Positions 8,743 through 19,316 of a DNA stretch of 64,000 nucleotides are shown here, one piece after another (the first letter of the stretch is position 1; each line of letters opens with the position of its first letter). Where the stretch lies: contig KN805370.1 of NCBI GenBank assembly GCA_000818945.1, positions 384,111 through 448,110 of the forward strand. The letters run 5' to 3'. The stretch comes from Schizochytrium sp. CCTCC M209059. Lineage: Eukaryota; Sar; Bigyra; Thraustochytrida; Thraustochytriidae. The translations under genes and the position numbers were made by a program. The notes beneath the pieces were generated by a model, which ran no database searches, was not told where the DNA came from, and saw only the letters and a list, made by a program, of their open reading frames with translations.

Positions 8743-11700
8743 CTAGAGGTTGAACGGGCTGAATACCGTGGACATGAGATCCCCAAGATGGTCCGACTGG
8801 CTTGCATCGTGCGTCTCGCTTGCAACGCTTTGCCGACTCATACCATACAGCGAATCCAAAGTCAATTCCTCAATATCATCATCGTCGTCACCATCATCCT
8901 CTTCCACCTCTTCTTCGTCGTCGTAGTCATTCAAATCGTCTTGTCCCTCTCTCTGCCCATTAGAAAAAGCATCGCCCGAATGATAGGACGTGCCAAACTC
9001 ATGATTTCCACCAAAGGCTTCTCGAGTGTCGTCAGCGCCCACACTGTCGACTTCGTCGAGCGAAAAGCTTGCACGATGAACGGGCGGAGCCTGTCGCCTT
9101 GGGCGAGCAGGAGCCGTATCCGTAATTGAAAGAGGCGAGGAACGGTGCGATGCTACGGACGGAAGCGCAGGGACAACCAAATCTGTGGAAGATCCTGCGA
9201 CAAGTCCCGAAGGACGGTAGTGCAGTGTCGATGAGCCACCATTCTCTAATCTGGGAGAAGTATACGAGAAGGCCATGTGCCGTCTTGCTTCAAGCTTACG
9301 CGCGAGCTGCTCGCGAGTGTACTGAAGCTTGCTCAGATACTGGCCCGCTATCTCGATGCCGTACTCGATGCGCCGCTGCCCATCGAGCGCTTGTTTCGCG
9401 TCATTGAAGCGTTCCTCGAGCTGGCCAAGAAGCTCACCATCGCGGCGCGGGCTCCACGAGTCATGCGAGGAGTCAATCTTACCGCGTGCTTTGACGAGCA
9501 ATCGAATCGTGTCGCGATCCAAAGGTGTGATTGCCTCGGATGTCATGGCAGACGTACTAGCAGGCTGCACGCGCAGCACAAGATAAGGCTGGGCGCCAGA
9601 AGCGGCCGAGGCAACGCTCGAAGGGTTGCCAATTTCTTGCAACGCCTCGAGCAGTGGTGCAGGAGCCCGAAATCGCCCCGCCCATGTGGCCGCGGCAGCG
9701 CGCAACTGGTACAAATCCTCGCAAGCAACAACGATAAGGTCGCAGAGCTCCGCAGGCTTGCGCGACACACTGGGACTCGCGTCATCAACAATTTTGCGCG
9801 TCAGCTTTGCCGCAAGACGCAGCAATAGTCTGCGCGCATTTGATGCCGCTTCGTTGCCCTGGTGCTGGTGCTCTTGCACAAGCTCCGCGCACAGAAGCCC
9901 GACGAGTCCATCAATGCGTGTGCGCATGCGACGAAAGAGAGCAGGGTCCCCTAGCTTGGCCTCATCGGGCAAAAAGCCTGGCCAGAAGAGAGCAGGGACC
10001 AAGACACTCTCAAAGAAGAACCGAAGGAGGGTCATCTGACCACCGACATCAAACAGAACAGCACCGACGTTGCAAAGAGTTTGCGGGACGAGATCAAGAC
10101 CTGCATCACTGGCCACTACATCCAGAAGCACGCACGCGAGCTCCAACACCTTGGGTCGAGTCTCGCCCGCGCCAAGAAGTGTGTCCATGAAGTCCTCTTT
10201 GACGGCAGCCAAGAGCCGGTCTAGATAGCCTCGCGTACTCGAACGGCGCACAAAGGCAGCTAGCATGCTCGGCAAGAAGCCCTCGTCAGTATCCAAGTTT
10301 GCGTCGCGGCGCCTCATGTTGTCTAGCAGAGGTAATCCCTGATCCCACAGCATTTCCACGGTGACATCAAGGACGCCCTCGAAGGCGCTTTCGTCCACAG
10401 AGTACTCGTCAAAGAGCGCGTCCGAGACGATGCCAGCAAAGGCAGCTTGTTCCTCCTCGGCCAAATTTGCGCCAATCTGCACCAAGATGCGAGGATTCGC
10501 ACGCAGATAGGAGAGCATTTTACTGTAGCTCACTAAAAGGTACGCGTTGGGAGCTGCTGGGCCTGCGTCTTCCTGCTCAAGTTTCCACTCGAGACTACGG
10601 ACCTCAGCAAGCAGCTTGTGATTACGGACGTTAGCGTCCTTGAGCTGCTCCTGCATATGCTCAAGGTAGGCCTCCGTCGGGTACGCTTCGGGCGGGCGCA
10701 TTGGTTCTACACCAAGATTTTCCAAGACCGCCTCGAGGTCTTCACGCCGCTTCCTTGCCTCGATCCGGCGCTCCACGCGATTGAATTCGGTTCGCAACCC
10801 CTCCCTGCTCTCTGCGCGCCCACGGATACCCGACCGCGAGGCGGAATAGACACCAGATGACGCCTGCGAGCCAGCGACAGAATGTGCGCGGGCTCCATTA
10901 CCGTTGGCTGCTCCGGCTTCATCATCTCCCACGAGCACAACACTATCTGGCAGAAAGTTACCCACGCGACCATTGACTTCTCCAACCCACCACCGCTCAT
11001 TCTCGGACATTTGCAACACACGAACCATATCGCCATGCGCGAGCTTTAGCATACCAGGCTCAGAGCTCGCGACACTATCCACACATCGTGCATAGACTTG
11101 CTGATCCCCATGTGCGGCACCGGCTCGTGAAGTCGAAGGTTCTTTCACAACGCGAGCCCCAAGGGCCGCGACCCAGACGTCGCGCTCATGCGCAGATTCG
11201 GCCCGGAGGAGCACGAGGACACCCAAGGCGCCACGTCCATATACGCCAAAGAGGAAGCCCTCGTCTCCATCTTCTGCTTCGACGTGGCTTACCTTGGACA
11301 TGTCAATACGCGCCAATGCAAGTTGCGCATGTTCACGGGCTTTCGTGGTGGCCTGCCGTTCAGACTCGTAGTATCGGAGGCACTTCTCGTCAAGCGTAAA
11401 GTATCGTTTCTGCCACTGCTGTCGGCCGTGTCGAGCACGCTTCTCGAGATAACCTTGCAACGGCGCAAGCAAACGAACACCTGCTGAGTTCCCTTGCGCC
11501 CGCATGTCGTCGAAGCCTGCCTGCGATCCTCCACTCAAAGGGGATGCTGCGCTACGAACAGCCGGAATTTGGAAACCCTCTTCGGGATTAAAATACGTTC
11601 GATCGGTGGTAAAGGGTCCAGGAAGGTGTCCGTCCTTGGCCTGTGGGCCAAGGTTTGCAAAGGAGATCTTTGCTGCGCTTGGTTCGTCTTGAGCGCCATC

Positions 11701-14700
11701 GCTTGAGTCACCTTGCTGTAGCTTGGGGGCGCCATTCTGAAGAAGGCTGTCAGCACCAGAAAACACAATGTCTGGACGGAACTCTTCAGGGATGGTCGAG
11801 CTTTGGCGTGCGGCCGTGGAGATCGGGGGCGGATGAGACGGAGGAACCATTCTTCCGCTCATGTTGCTGCTTGTTTTCATAAAATCGTCGTCATCTTCTT
11901 CATCTTGCTCACCAAGCGCATCTTCTTCTGCGATGCTGCCAATAAAGGGAGAATAAGAAAGCAGAGATGACTTGCGGCGACGAGAGGTCCCATGTTGGGA
12001 GCGATGCTGACTACCCAGGCTACTCACAGTACCACCCCCCTCAGAACCAATATCATCATCTGCAAGGCTGCGAGACCCGACGCTACTTGCTGCCGAGTCA
12101 GCACTCCGCGAGTGCGACGCAGGGCGAAAGGCATTCAAATAATTTGCCATGAGCCCAGGTGCCGCCCCATTCGTCAGACGAGTGGCGTCAAAGTGACCTC
12201 CGACATTAAGATCAGGCATTGCGGAAGCTCGACGCTGTGCAGGGCCTGTTCGAGGTTCTTTGGCAAAATCTGAGGTCGCACCGTTAATCGGCGAGTTTTG
12301 CTGAGAATTCGGGCGCGAGATTGGATCGGAAGCCGCTGCGTCCTCTTTATCTCCTCCGCCAAGCTGGCCTCTTTCAGACTCGAGATACCCAGATGCAAGC
12401 GATGGCATTGCGCTCATCCTACGCTTATGATCAGCATTTCCAGACCCTCGACTCGGTGGTTCTGACGTTTCACTCCGCTCGATGCGGCGCGTCACGTCAA
12501 ACATACTTGGGTCTACCTCGCGGAGTTTTGGCGCTTGATCCACAGGGGCGTCGGCGATGTCTGCCTCAGAGGTCACTTCGTCGCGCGCGGCGGTATCGCC
12601 GCTCTCGGCACGTCCAGCAGCGGGACTCGTCAACGATGTACCGGATGCGATGCGTGGCATGGCGCTCAAGCGGCGGTTTGCCTGCGTTTCTCTTGGACTC
12701 GCTTGCGTTTCAAAGGTTTCGCTTCGATCAAGACGTCGTCCAGGCCCGTAAAGTTGGGCTTCCTCATCCGCACCGCTTGCCAGAGCTTGCTGTTGCTGTT
12801 GTTGTTGTTCGGCATAGCTCATGCCACCAAGGTTCGGCATTGCGCTTGTGCGTCGCTGCTGCTGCTGCTGTTGTCGCTGCGCTTGCGCGCTACTTCTACC
12901 GTCTGCAGTTTCGCTTCGTTCGATACGACGACCTGAGTCAAAGATGGCTGGGTCGGTTTCCGTTTTCTTCGACTCGCTCGGAAGATCCGCCGACGACAGC
13001 TCATCGCCATCGGGAATGCTGACATCAACGCTGCTGTCCTTTCGCGCAGGCAAGGACTGGCCCGGATGCGCACTCGCTCGACGAGATGAGCCACGCGACG
13101 TATCTTGCGCCACGTGCGCGGTCGGTTGGGTTTCGCTGCGATCGAGACGACGTACCGAATTAAAGGCGTCCGCATCAATCGGAGAGACGGGCGATGATTG
13201 CCTTGTCTGCGCAGGGGGTGACTTTGGCGGCGTCGACAGCGCTGGGATGGCGCTCGCGCGTCGTGAAGCGTCTTGCGCGTTGTCGCCAGAGACCTCCGTG
13301 GTACTTCTGTCGAGACGACGCGATGACTTATCAAAGTCAGGCGCAGGATGTTGTTGCGCCTTTACAGAAGGGGAAGGCTCTGCCACCAATTTCTTCTCGT
13401 TTGCAGTCTCTGCAAGTCTCCAGCGGGATTCACCGGTCTTCTTGTTGTAAAAGTATTTGCGCTGCGTGTCAGCATCGACAAGTTCACACCAGTCTTCGTC
13501 GACGAGAGTTGTCTTACGCGGATCGATCCACTGCGACTCGCCCGTGATCTGGTTAAAAAAGTAGGTCCTTCCCGTTGCTTCATCCTCGAGCTCGCGCCAA
13601 GGACTCAAGTCGGAGGCGGAATTCGAATGGGTTGGCGAAGAAGCCAGGCTGCCTTGTGCACTACGACGCGAGCCCGTTTCTTCCCCGTCAAAGGCAGCTG
13701 TACCTACGATGCTGCCTTCGCGGTCGCTTTCACTCTGCAAAGCTTCGTTCACAGGGCCGTCAGGCAAAGAATCGCTATCATCGGACGAGGCAGAGGCTTT
13801 TTCGGCGTTATCCTCGCGAAGAGGAGACCTCTCCTCCTCGCTAATAATATTTTTTTCCTCGTCCTGAATGCGCGTTTCTGCCTCAGAGATAACGCCAACG
13901 TGCGATACTTCACTTGACTCCTCGTGACTGGCTTCACTCTGTGCCGGAGAGGAGGGCAATGATGGGGTAAATGATGCCGATCTCGACAAAGTAGCTAGTT
14001 TGGCTGGAGCCCCCGATGTGCGTCGGGGCGCACGCACATATGTGGACTCGAGAGGCTTCCCGCTTGAGTCGCCAAGATCGCCTGTTGTCAAATCCTCGGC
14101 ATCCTCGGCATCGCCCTTCCAAACGCTTCTGCTACTCGCACTAACACCAGGTAGCCGCGGCGATGGCGGGGCGACAGGGCCAGCGTCATTTCCATTTTCA
14201 TCAATCTTGGCCGTCTCCTTGCTTGTCTTTGCGGGAACTCGCGAAGGGAGTTCCCAGCAAGAGCGGCCGGATTTGCGATCAAAGAAGAATGTGCGGCCCG
14301 TATCGGGATCAAAGATTTCTTCCCAGTCTCCACTATCGGCCTTGTCATTGCCAATGTTTGACGCAAGGTTACTGACGTCACGCAAGGCTCCTAACGTCGG
14401 AGAAGTACCGAGACGTGGACTTTCTTCGCTATCCAAGTCGCTCGGACGCTCCCATTGAGCGATGCCTTCCTCGCGATTAAAAAAGAAGACACGACCGGTC
14501 GCCGGGTCGTGAAGCTTTTCCCAACGCTCCGAGGCCGAGTACAACCTTCCCGCCAAAAAGTTGGGACCGTCAAAGGCATCGGGGCGCTCCCACTGACTCT
14601 GGCCTGAGTCTACATTATAAAAAAAGACGCGCCCTGTAACGTTATCCTTCATCATGCGCCAGTCGCCTTCCTCTTCAAGAACGCTACCTGTAGTGCTGGT

Positions 14701-15578
14701 GCGCGGTCGTCCATCGTCTACAAGATCACGCGCGGCAACAACATCGGACTGCAAGCGAGCCTCTGGTCCTGGCCGAACCCAGCGAGACTCGCCCGTGGCC
14801 TCTTTGTACCAGAATTTCCGTTTTGTTTCTTCGTCCCAGACCTCGGTCCATGCGTCATTGTCGCCTGGGCTGGTCTGCCCTTGATTCTCTTCATCTTCCT
14901 CATCTTCACTATCGCTTGCAAAGGCATCTTCTGGCGCTACAAAGGCGTCATTGGGTCGTCCCCACTGCGAAGTGCCCGTCTTTTTGTGAAAATAAAACAG
15001 TCGGTCTGTCCCGGGGTCCTGCATGACCTGTAAAGGTATAGAGAAAAAACGGGGAAAAAAAAGAGAAGAAGAATACAATTCAGAGGCTGTGAGACATGAT
15101 GAGCGAAAAGCTTGCCTTGTCGGGAAAACGTGACTTACCTCCCAGTTTCCATGTAATACTCTGTCGGGGGCATTGTATGTGGACTGCGAAAACCATTTTG
15201 TCAGGCATGTGCAGAGCATGGAGTCATATTAGTCATTGTCTGACGATGAATTCTTTCACAGCATCGTGCATCCCCCAAAACACCGCGCAACGCGCAAGAA
15301 AAGACAAGCTCTTGCTCAAGTGTCTATTTTGTTTCCTTGCGCCGCACGCATGGTGACGTGCACGTGCCACTGATAAATAGCCTGTGTTCGGCGAGATTTT
15401 GTCTCTGCGCAACGAAGCAACCCGTTGACACTTACCTCGTGCGTGTCCAGATCAAAGTAGAAGAAGCGGCCCGATCGCGGGTCCAGGCGCCGTACCCAAG
15501 CGCCCGATCCCTTCGCCGTCGCCGCCAGCTTTCCTCCCGCCGCGAGTGCTGCCGAGGTCGCCGCCGCAGCCGCTCCTT
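8743..15578 (-). CDS. Multi-WW, PH and SH3 scaffold protein with phospho-motif repeats and RasGAP-like C-terminal region (5' end in gap)
   Basis: Partial: the upstream exon runs into gap 1. Proposed exons are 15436 to beyond 15578, 15139-15183, and 8743-15027. All junctions are phase 0 with GTAAGT donors and CAG acceptors, and the last junction rebuilds a WW core (GNWE joined to VMQDPGTDRLFYF). Eight WW-type units are visible: one degenerate in the 5' exon (AWVRRLDPRSGRFFYF), then seven between about 15150 and 13400. About 390 residues follow (12200-13340) in which RR(L/I)(D/E)RSET and RRxSAxP motifs alternate, with poly-Gln. A PH domain lies near 11460-11140 (QGYLEKRA...WQKRYFTL) and an SH3 near 11100-10925. 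A helical region at about 10500-9800 contains LLRFFFESVLVPALFWPG, reminiscent of a degenerate RasGAP core. The tail is acidic. The role is probably a phosphorylation-regulated adaptor at membranes or cytoskeleton (inference). Intron 15028-15138 is 111 bp and in frame, so retention would still be translated. Confidence 0.82.
12200..13340 (-). repeat. Alternating RRxSAxP and RR(L/I)(D/E)RSET coding repeats
   Basis: Inside the WW scaffold, about five copies of an RRLDRSET/RRIERSET-type motif alternate with about six copies of an RR[AMLT]SA[MIH]P motif at roughly 50-75 residue spacing. Both match basophilic-kinase (RRxS) consensus. The linkers between them are poorly conserved, so the two motifs are the selected part. 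Confidence 0.75.
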
Positions 15579-15982
15579 NNNNNNNNNNNNNNNNNNNNNN
15601 NNNNNNNNNNNNNNNNNNNNNNNNNNNNNNNNNNNNNNNNNNNNNNNNNNNNNNNNNNNNNNNNNNNNNNNNNNNNNNNNNNNNNNNNNNNNNNNNNNNN
15701 NNNNNNNNNNNNNNNNNNNNNNNNNNNNNNNNNNNNNNNNNNNNNNNNNNNNNNNNNNNNNNNNNNNNNNNNNNNNNNNNNNNNNNNNNNNNNNNNNNNN
15801 NNNNNNNNNNNNNNNNNNNNNNNNNNNNNNNNNNNNNNNNNNNNNNNNNNNNNNNNNNNNNNNNNNNNNNNNNNNNNNNNNNNNNNNNNNNNNNNNNNNN
15901 NNNNNNNNNNNNNNNNNNNNNNNNNNNNNNNNNNNNNNNNNNNNNNNNNNNNNNNNNNNNNNNNNNNNNNNNNNNNNNNNNN
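15579..15982. other. Assembly gap (run of N)
   Basis: 404 N. It hides the 5' exon(s) and promoter side of the WW scaffold. The flanks are CG-rich simple sequence, a likely reason for the break. Confidence 1.
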
Positions 15983-16104
15983 CGCTCCGCCCGCGCTCGC
16001 CTCGCTCGCGCGCGTGCGGCCGCGCTCGCTGCGGCCTCGCGGGGTTCGAGGTTTGAACTCGAGCTCGGGGCGCGGCTCTGCCTGCCTTCAAGTTGCCTTT
16101 CTCA

Positions 16105-16217
16105 GTCTCTGTCTGTTTCTGTTTCTGTCTCTGTTTCTGTTTCTGTTTCTGTTTCTGTTTCTGTCTCTGTTTCTGTCTCTGTTCTGTCTCTGTCTTTGTC
16201 TCTGTTTCTGTCTGCCT
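16105..16217. repeat. TCTGTT/TCTGTC hexamer array
   Basis: About 110 bp of imperfect TTTCTG/TCTCTG units, read directly. Confidence 0.95.
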
Positions 16218-16544
16218 GTGACCCTGGCCGGTGTCTCTGACGAAGTTGCGGCTGTCAACAGCGGCTGTTGAACAGAAAGAAAGAAGCAGCCGCGGGTGGA
16301 CGGACAGCCCCTGTGCAGCAGCAGAGAGAGGAGAGAGAGCAGCGCAGCCAGGCGGGGCGAACCGAGAGCGGGCTGGCTGCGCTCGCTCGGAGGCCTGCCT
16401 TTCTGGGCGCCACGAAACCAACTCCGCGAGGCCGGCTCGCTCGAGCGCTCGAGCGCGGACCGTCGCCAGCGGGCTTGGGGGCCGGGAAAACGAAGGCGGG
16501 AGGGTGGATGGCGAATGGTGATGAAGATGGAGACGATGACGAGG

Positions 16545-16615
16545 ATGAAGATGAAGAAGATGAAGATGAAGATGAAGATGAAGATGAAGATGAGGTTAAA
16601 GATGAAGATGAAGAA
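16545..16615. repeat. GAAGAT/GATGAA hexamer array
   Basis: About 70 bp of imperfect GATGAA units with one interruption (GAGGTTAAA). Confidence 0.95.
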
Positions 16616-17271
16616 GGAGGCCCAGGCCTGAAATCGTGGAAAGAAGCGGGTCAAGGAGATGGACGTTTGGAGGAGGAGGAGGGCGGGGTGGGTTTCCCGG
16701 CATCTGCGCGCCGCTGATTCGAGCGGAGACCGAAAGGTTCTGAGGTGGAGCACAGGCGAAGAAGATGAGAGGGAGGAGACAGATCCCCCGATTGCTGCGA
16801 CGACTTTCCTCGTGCGCCCCCTTTTCCCATCTTCCCCAGATCGTACAACATGGAAGATAGGGGGGTAAAATTGAAGTCTTCGAAACTTCATATCACGAGA
16901 CCCTTGCAAGGGTCGGAGGTTTCTCCGCGCGAAGCGGCCAGCCGCAGCAGCAGACCACATCCATACACGCACAGAGCAAGGCCGCACGCGCAGCCAGGCG
17001 AGGAAACGATTGCGGAGCGCGGAAGGACAGGGGAGCGAGAGGAGCGGAGCGCTGCGGTCCGTGCAGCTACTGCTTCCGCTGCTGCTCTTGCTGCGGAGAG
17101 CGCTTCGCCAAAAGGGAAAAGCGAAGAGGCTGCTCATTTCACTCGAGCGCCAGTTGGACAAAGCGACGCCGCCGCCACCGACCGCCCGTGCCGTGGTGGG
17201 CTGTGCCTGGCTGCGAGCTACTGCTGCTACTGCCGCTGCTGCATTTGCGTTTGAAGTACTTTGTGTGCCCG

Positions 17272-17457
17272 ATGGCCCTCGGCTACGTCGTGAAGCAGTA
17301 CGCAGTGGTCGGAACCGCGAGTCTGCTGTCGCTCTTTGCAGGCTCGTCTCTCGTGCACGCCCTGCTCAAACCAGACCTTTCGCTTGACGTGGACAAGCGC
17401 AAGGCTGAGGAAACCGGCAAGAAGCTTGCGGACAACTCGATTCCTCGCGATCAGTAA
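17272..17457 (+). CDS. UQCC6/Brawnin-like small mitochondrial membrane protein
   Basis: 61 aa. MALGYVVKQYAVVG leads into one hydrophobic segment and LLSLFAGSSLVHALLKPDLS, matching the DUF4516 family (human C12orf73, now UQCC6/Brawnin: one TM helix with AGxxVVH and a (Y/K)xPDL motif just after it). That family sits in the mitochondrial inner membrane and helps assemble respiratory complex III. A C-terminal charged tail (DVDKRKAEETGKK) fits the family length of 60-70 aa. The ATG at 17272 is chosen over an in-frame upstream ATG because the family begins a few residues before the hydrophobic stretch. The next gene starts 45 bp after the stop. Confidence 0.72.
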   Translation: MALGYVVKQYAVVGTASLLSLFAGSSLVHALLKPDLSLDVDKRKAEETGKKLADNSIPRDQ

Positions 17458-17472
17458 ACTCGGTCGAACCTG

Positions 17473-17478
17473 AATAAA
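17473..17478 (+). promoter_or_regulatory. AATAAA poly(A) signal in the 45-bp spacer
   Basis: AATAAA lies 16 bp after the UQCC6-like stop and 25 bp before the next ATG, so the 3' end of one transcript and the 5' leader of the next share this spacer. Confidence 0.45.
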
Positions 17479-17502
17479 GGACATAACTTAGCACTCGCAA
17501 TA

Positions 17503-19011
17503 ATGGACGAGGCCGAGGAGGGCGAGATCCTTGACACGCCCCCGGCGCAGCAGGCGTCTGGGTCTTCTTCTCGGCGCCGATCGGGTCGAAGCCGAAGCAG
17601 AAGCAGGAGTCAAAGCAAAAGTAGAAGCAGACGTCGCAGTCGCGACCGCGACCACCGACGAGGCCGTGACAACGATAAATATAGAGACCGCGACCGTGAC
17701 CGTGACCGCGACCGTGATCGCGATCGCGACAGTCGCAGCGATCGCAGGAGGAGCTCAAGGGATCGTCGCTCTTCTCGATCACGATCGCGGAGCCGGACGC
17801 GACGACATCACAGTAGTCGCGATCGCGATCGCGATCGCGATCGGGATGCGAGCTCGAGCCGGGACCGGAAACGGGATCGAAGCCGCGACCGCGATCGTGA
17901 CCGGAAACGTCGCCGTAGAGATAAGGATCGGCGCGACTATAGTCGCGATCGTAGCAGTCGTGATCGCAGCAGCCGCGACCGCAGCAGCCGCGACCGCAGC
18001 CGTGACCGGAGCCGCGACCGCAGCCGTGACCGTGGTCGTGACCGCAGCCGTGACCGGAGCAGCCGCAACAGAGACCACGATCGGGATCGAGACCGGGCAT
18101 CTGATCGTTCCCACAGAGACTATCGCGATCGCGATCGCCGCGACCGCAATCGCGAGGTCGAGAAATCTTCAAGCGATGAAAAAAATGGAGACAGAACTAT
18201 TCAACGGGAACAGAGTGTCAGTAGCAAGGGCTCGCGTACACTCGAAGAAGTAGGCGGAAGTTCCCGAGGACATCGGAGTCGAGATGAAAGTCATGACAAG
18301 AAGAAGGACGATCGTTTCGAGCATCCGCGCAGGGACGATGAACGATACCGAAAGAACAGGGATCATCGCGAGAGATCACAGTCCCATCATACAAATGGTC
18401 GTTCGCGAGATGACAAAAGTCGGGATCACTCACGCGATGACAGAAGCCGCAATCGCGATCATGACTCGAGCTACCGGCACAATCGAAGAAGCAGTCGGGG
18501 CGACGAGGATCATGCACGACAAAGGGGCCGTGATCGAGGAAGACATGCAGATCATCGTCCAGACCACGTGGCTGGTCACCAAGGGGACGCTGCTCCTGCT
18601 ACTGCTGCTGCTGCTGCTACGGCGGCGGGATCGACCTTTGCGGAGCCCGCTGCTGCCGGTAATAATATGAACTCTCGCCGCTCTCGCGGCTGGAATGATG
18701 AGCGTCCGGGTCGCGATCGTGACGGCGCAGCAAACGCGAGGAGGTCGATGAACCAAGGTCATCAGGGACATCAGCAGCGCTCTCCTCTTCCGCAACAAGG
18801 CGCCAACTCGCACTGGGAAGCTCAAGATTTTACGCAAACATATAGTTTTGCGTGTATCCCGCAAGATCACAAGGACTTTTTGCTGCGGCAGCGAGAGCTT
18901 GTCATGCGTCGAGCAATGATCGTTCAGGGTGAAGACATTCTTGTGAATTCAAGGATGCACCGTATGTTTTCCTTGGCCTCCATTACCGCGTTGCAGGCGT
19001 TGCAAGAGTGA
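17503..19011 (+). CDS. RS/RD-repeat nuclear protein, probably RNA-processing related
   Basis: 502 aa. It begins MDEAEEGEILDTPP, then about 300 residues of Arg-Ser, Arg-Asp and Asp-Arg dipeptides with further Arg/His/Asp-rich sequence, a poly-Ala stretch (18590-18650), and a non-repetitive C-terminal ~70 residues (SHWEAQDFTQTYSFACIP to ITALQALQE) that look like the only folded part. RS/RD domains are typical of splicing factors and U1-70K-like proteins, found in nuclear speckles. No RRM or helicase motif is seen, so the specific role is unknown. The RD stretch uses CGATCG-type codons, which also opens long antisense frames. AATAAA follows the stop at 19027. Confidence 0.78.
   Translation: MDEAEEGEILDTPPAQQASGSSSRRRSGRSRSRSRSQSKSRSRRRSRDRDHRRGRDNDKYRDRDRDRDRDRDRDRDSRSDRRRSSRDRRSSRSRSRSRTRRHHSSRDRDRDRDRDASSSRDRKRDRSRDRDRDRKRRRRDKDRRDYSRDRSSRDRSSRDRSSRDRSRDRSRDRSRDRGRDRSRDRSSRNRDHDRDRDRASDRSHRDYRDRDRRDRNREVEKSSSDEKNGDRTIQREQSVSSKGSRTLEEVGGSSRGHRSRDESHDKKKDDRFEHPRRDDERYRKNRDHRERSQSHHTNGRSRDDKSRDHSRDDRSRNRDHDSSYRHNRRSSRGDEDHARQRGRDRGRHADHRPDHVAGHQGDAAPATAAAAATAAGSTFAEPAAAGNNMNSRRSRGWNDERPGRDRDGAANARRSMNQGHQGHQQRSPLPQQGANSHWEAQDFTQTYSFACIPQDHKDFLLRQRELVMRRAMIVQGEDILVNSRMHRMFSLASITALQALQE
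17693..17845. repeat. Self-complementary CGATCG-type coding repeats
   Basis: Runs such as 17818-17845 are nearly pure (GATCGC)n, which is its own reverse complement, and could form hairpins in DNA or RNA. They encode Asp-Arg repeats. Confidence 0.85.
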
Positions 19012-19316
19012 AAAGATTAGCAAGCAAATAAACCACATTTATCAGTTTTTGTTTAAAATCGAAAACGAAGGAAAAAGGAAAGTTGGCAGCAAGAATAAAA
19101 GTTATCTTGTGAGATCTCAATTCAAGTTCTGACATCTTGAACAACGAACGTACTTGAAAGCCAGGTTGCGACTCGAGACGTAAAAGTTTGGGCAAAGTCG
19201 CCGTCGGTGGCGGCTGCTGCGGCGGCTGCTGCAGCGACGAAAGTGACTTCGCGCGCTCAAATGCGGGAGGAGCCTTGATCCCCTCAACGTTCACAATTTT
19301 ACTCGAGACTCAGAAA

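Larger units (their letters stand above)
15983..17271. other. Non-coding, low-complexity spacer
   Basis: Holds a TCTGTT hexamer array (16105-16217) and a GAAGAT array (16545-16615). Long frames here come from these repeats and show no recognisable domain. It may include the 5' UTR or first exon of the WW scaffold and the promoter of the UQCC6-like gene. Confidence 0.5.

Noticed and set aside
15028..15219. Continuous frame upstream of the WW scaffold taken as its true N-terminus
   Set aside because: The 37 residues between 15028 and 15138 are bounded by a good donor and acceptor and interrupt a WW domain; splicing restores it.
17366..18172. 268-aa minus-strand frame opposite the RS protein, Cys/Gly/Asp-rich
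   Set aside because: Produced by the self-complementary CGATCG coding repeats; no independent support.
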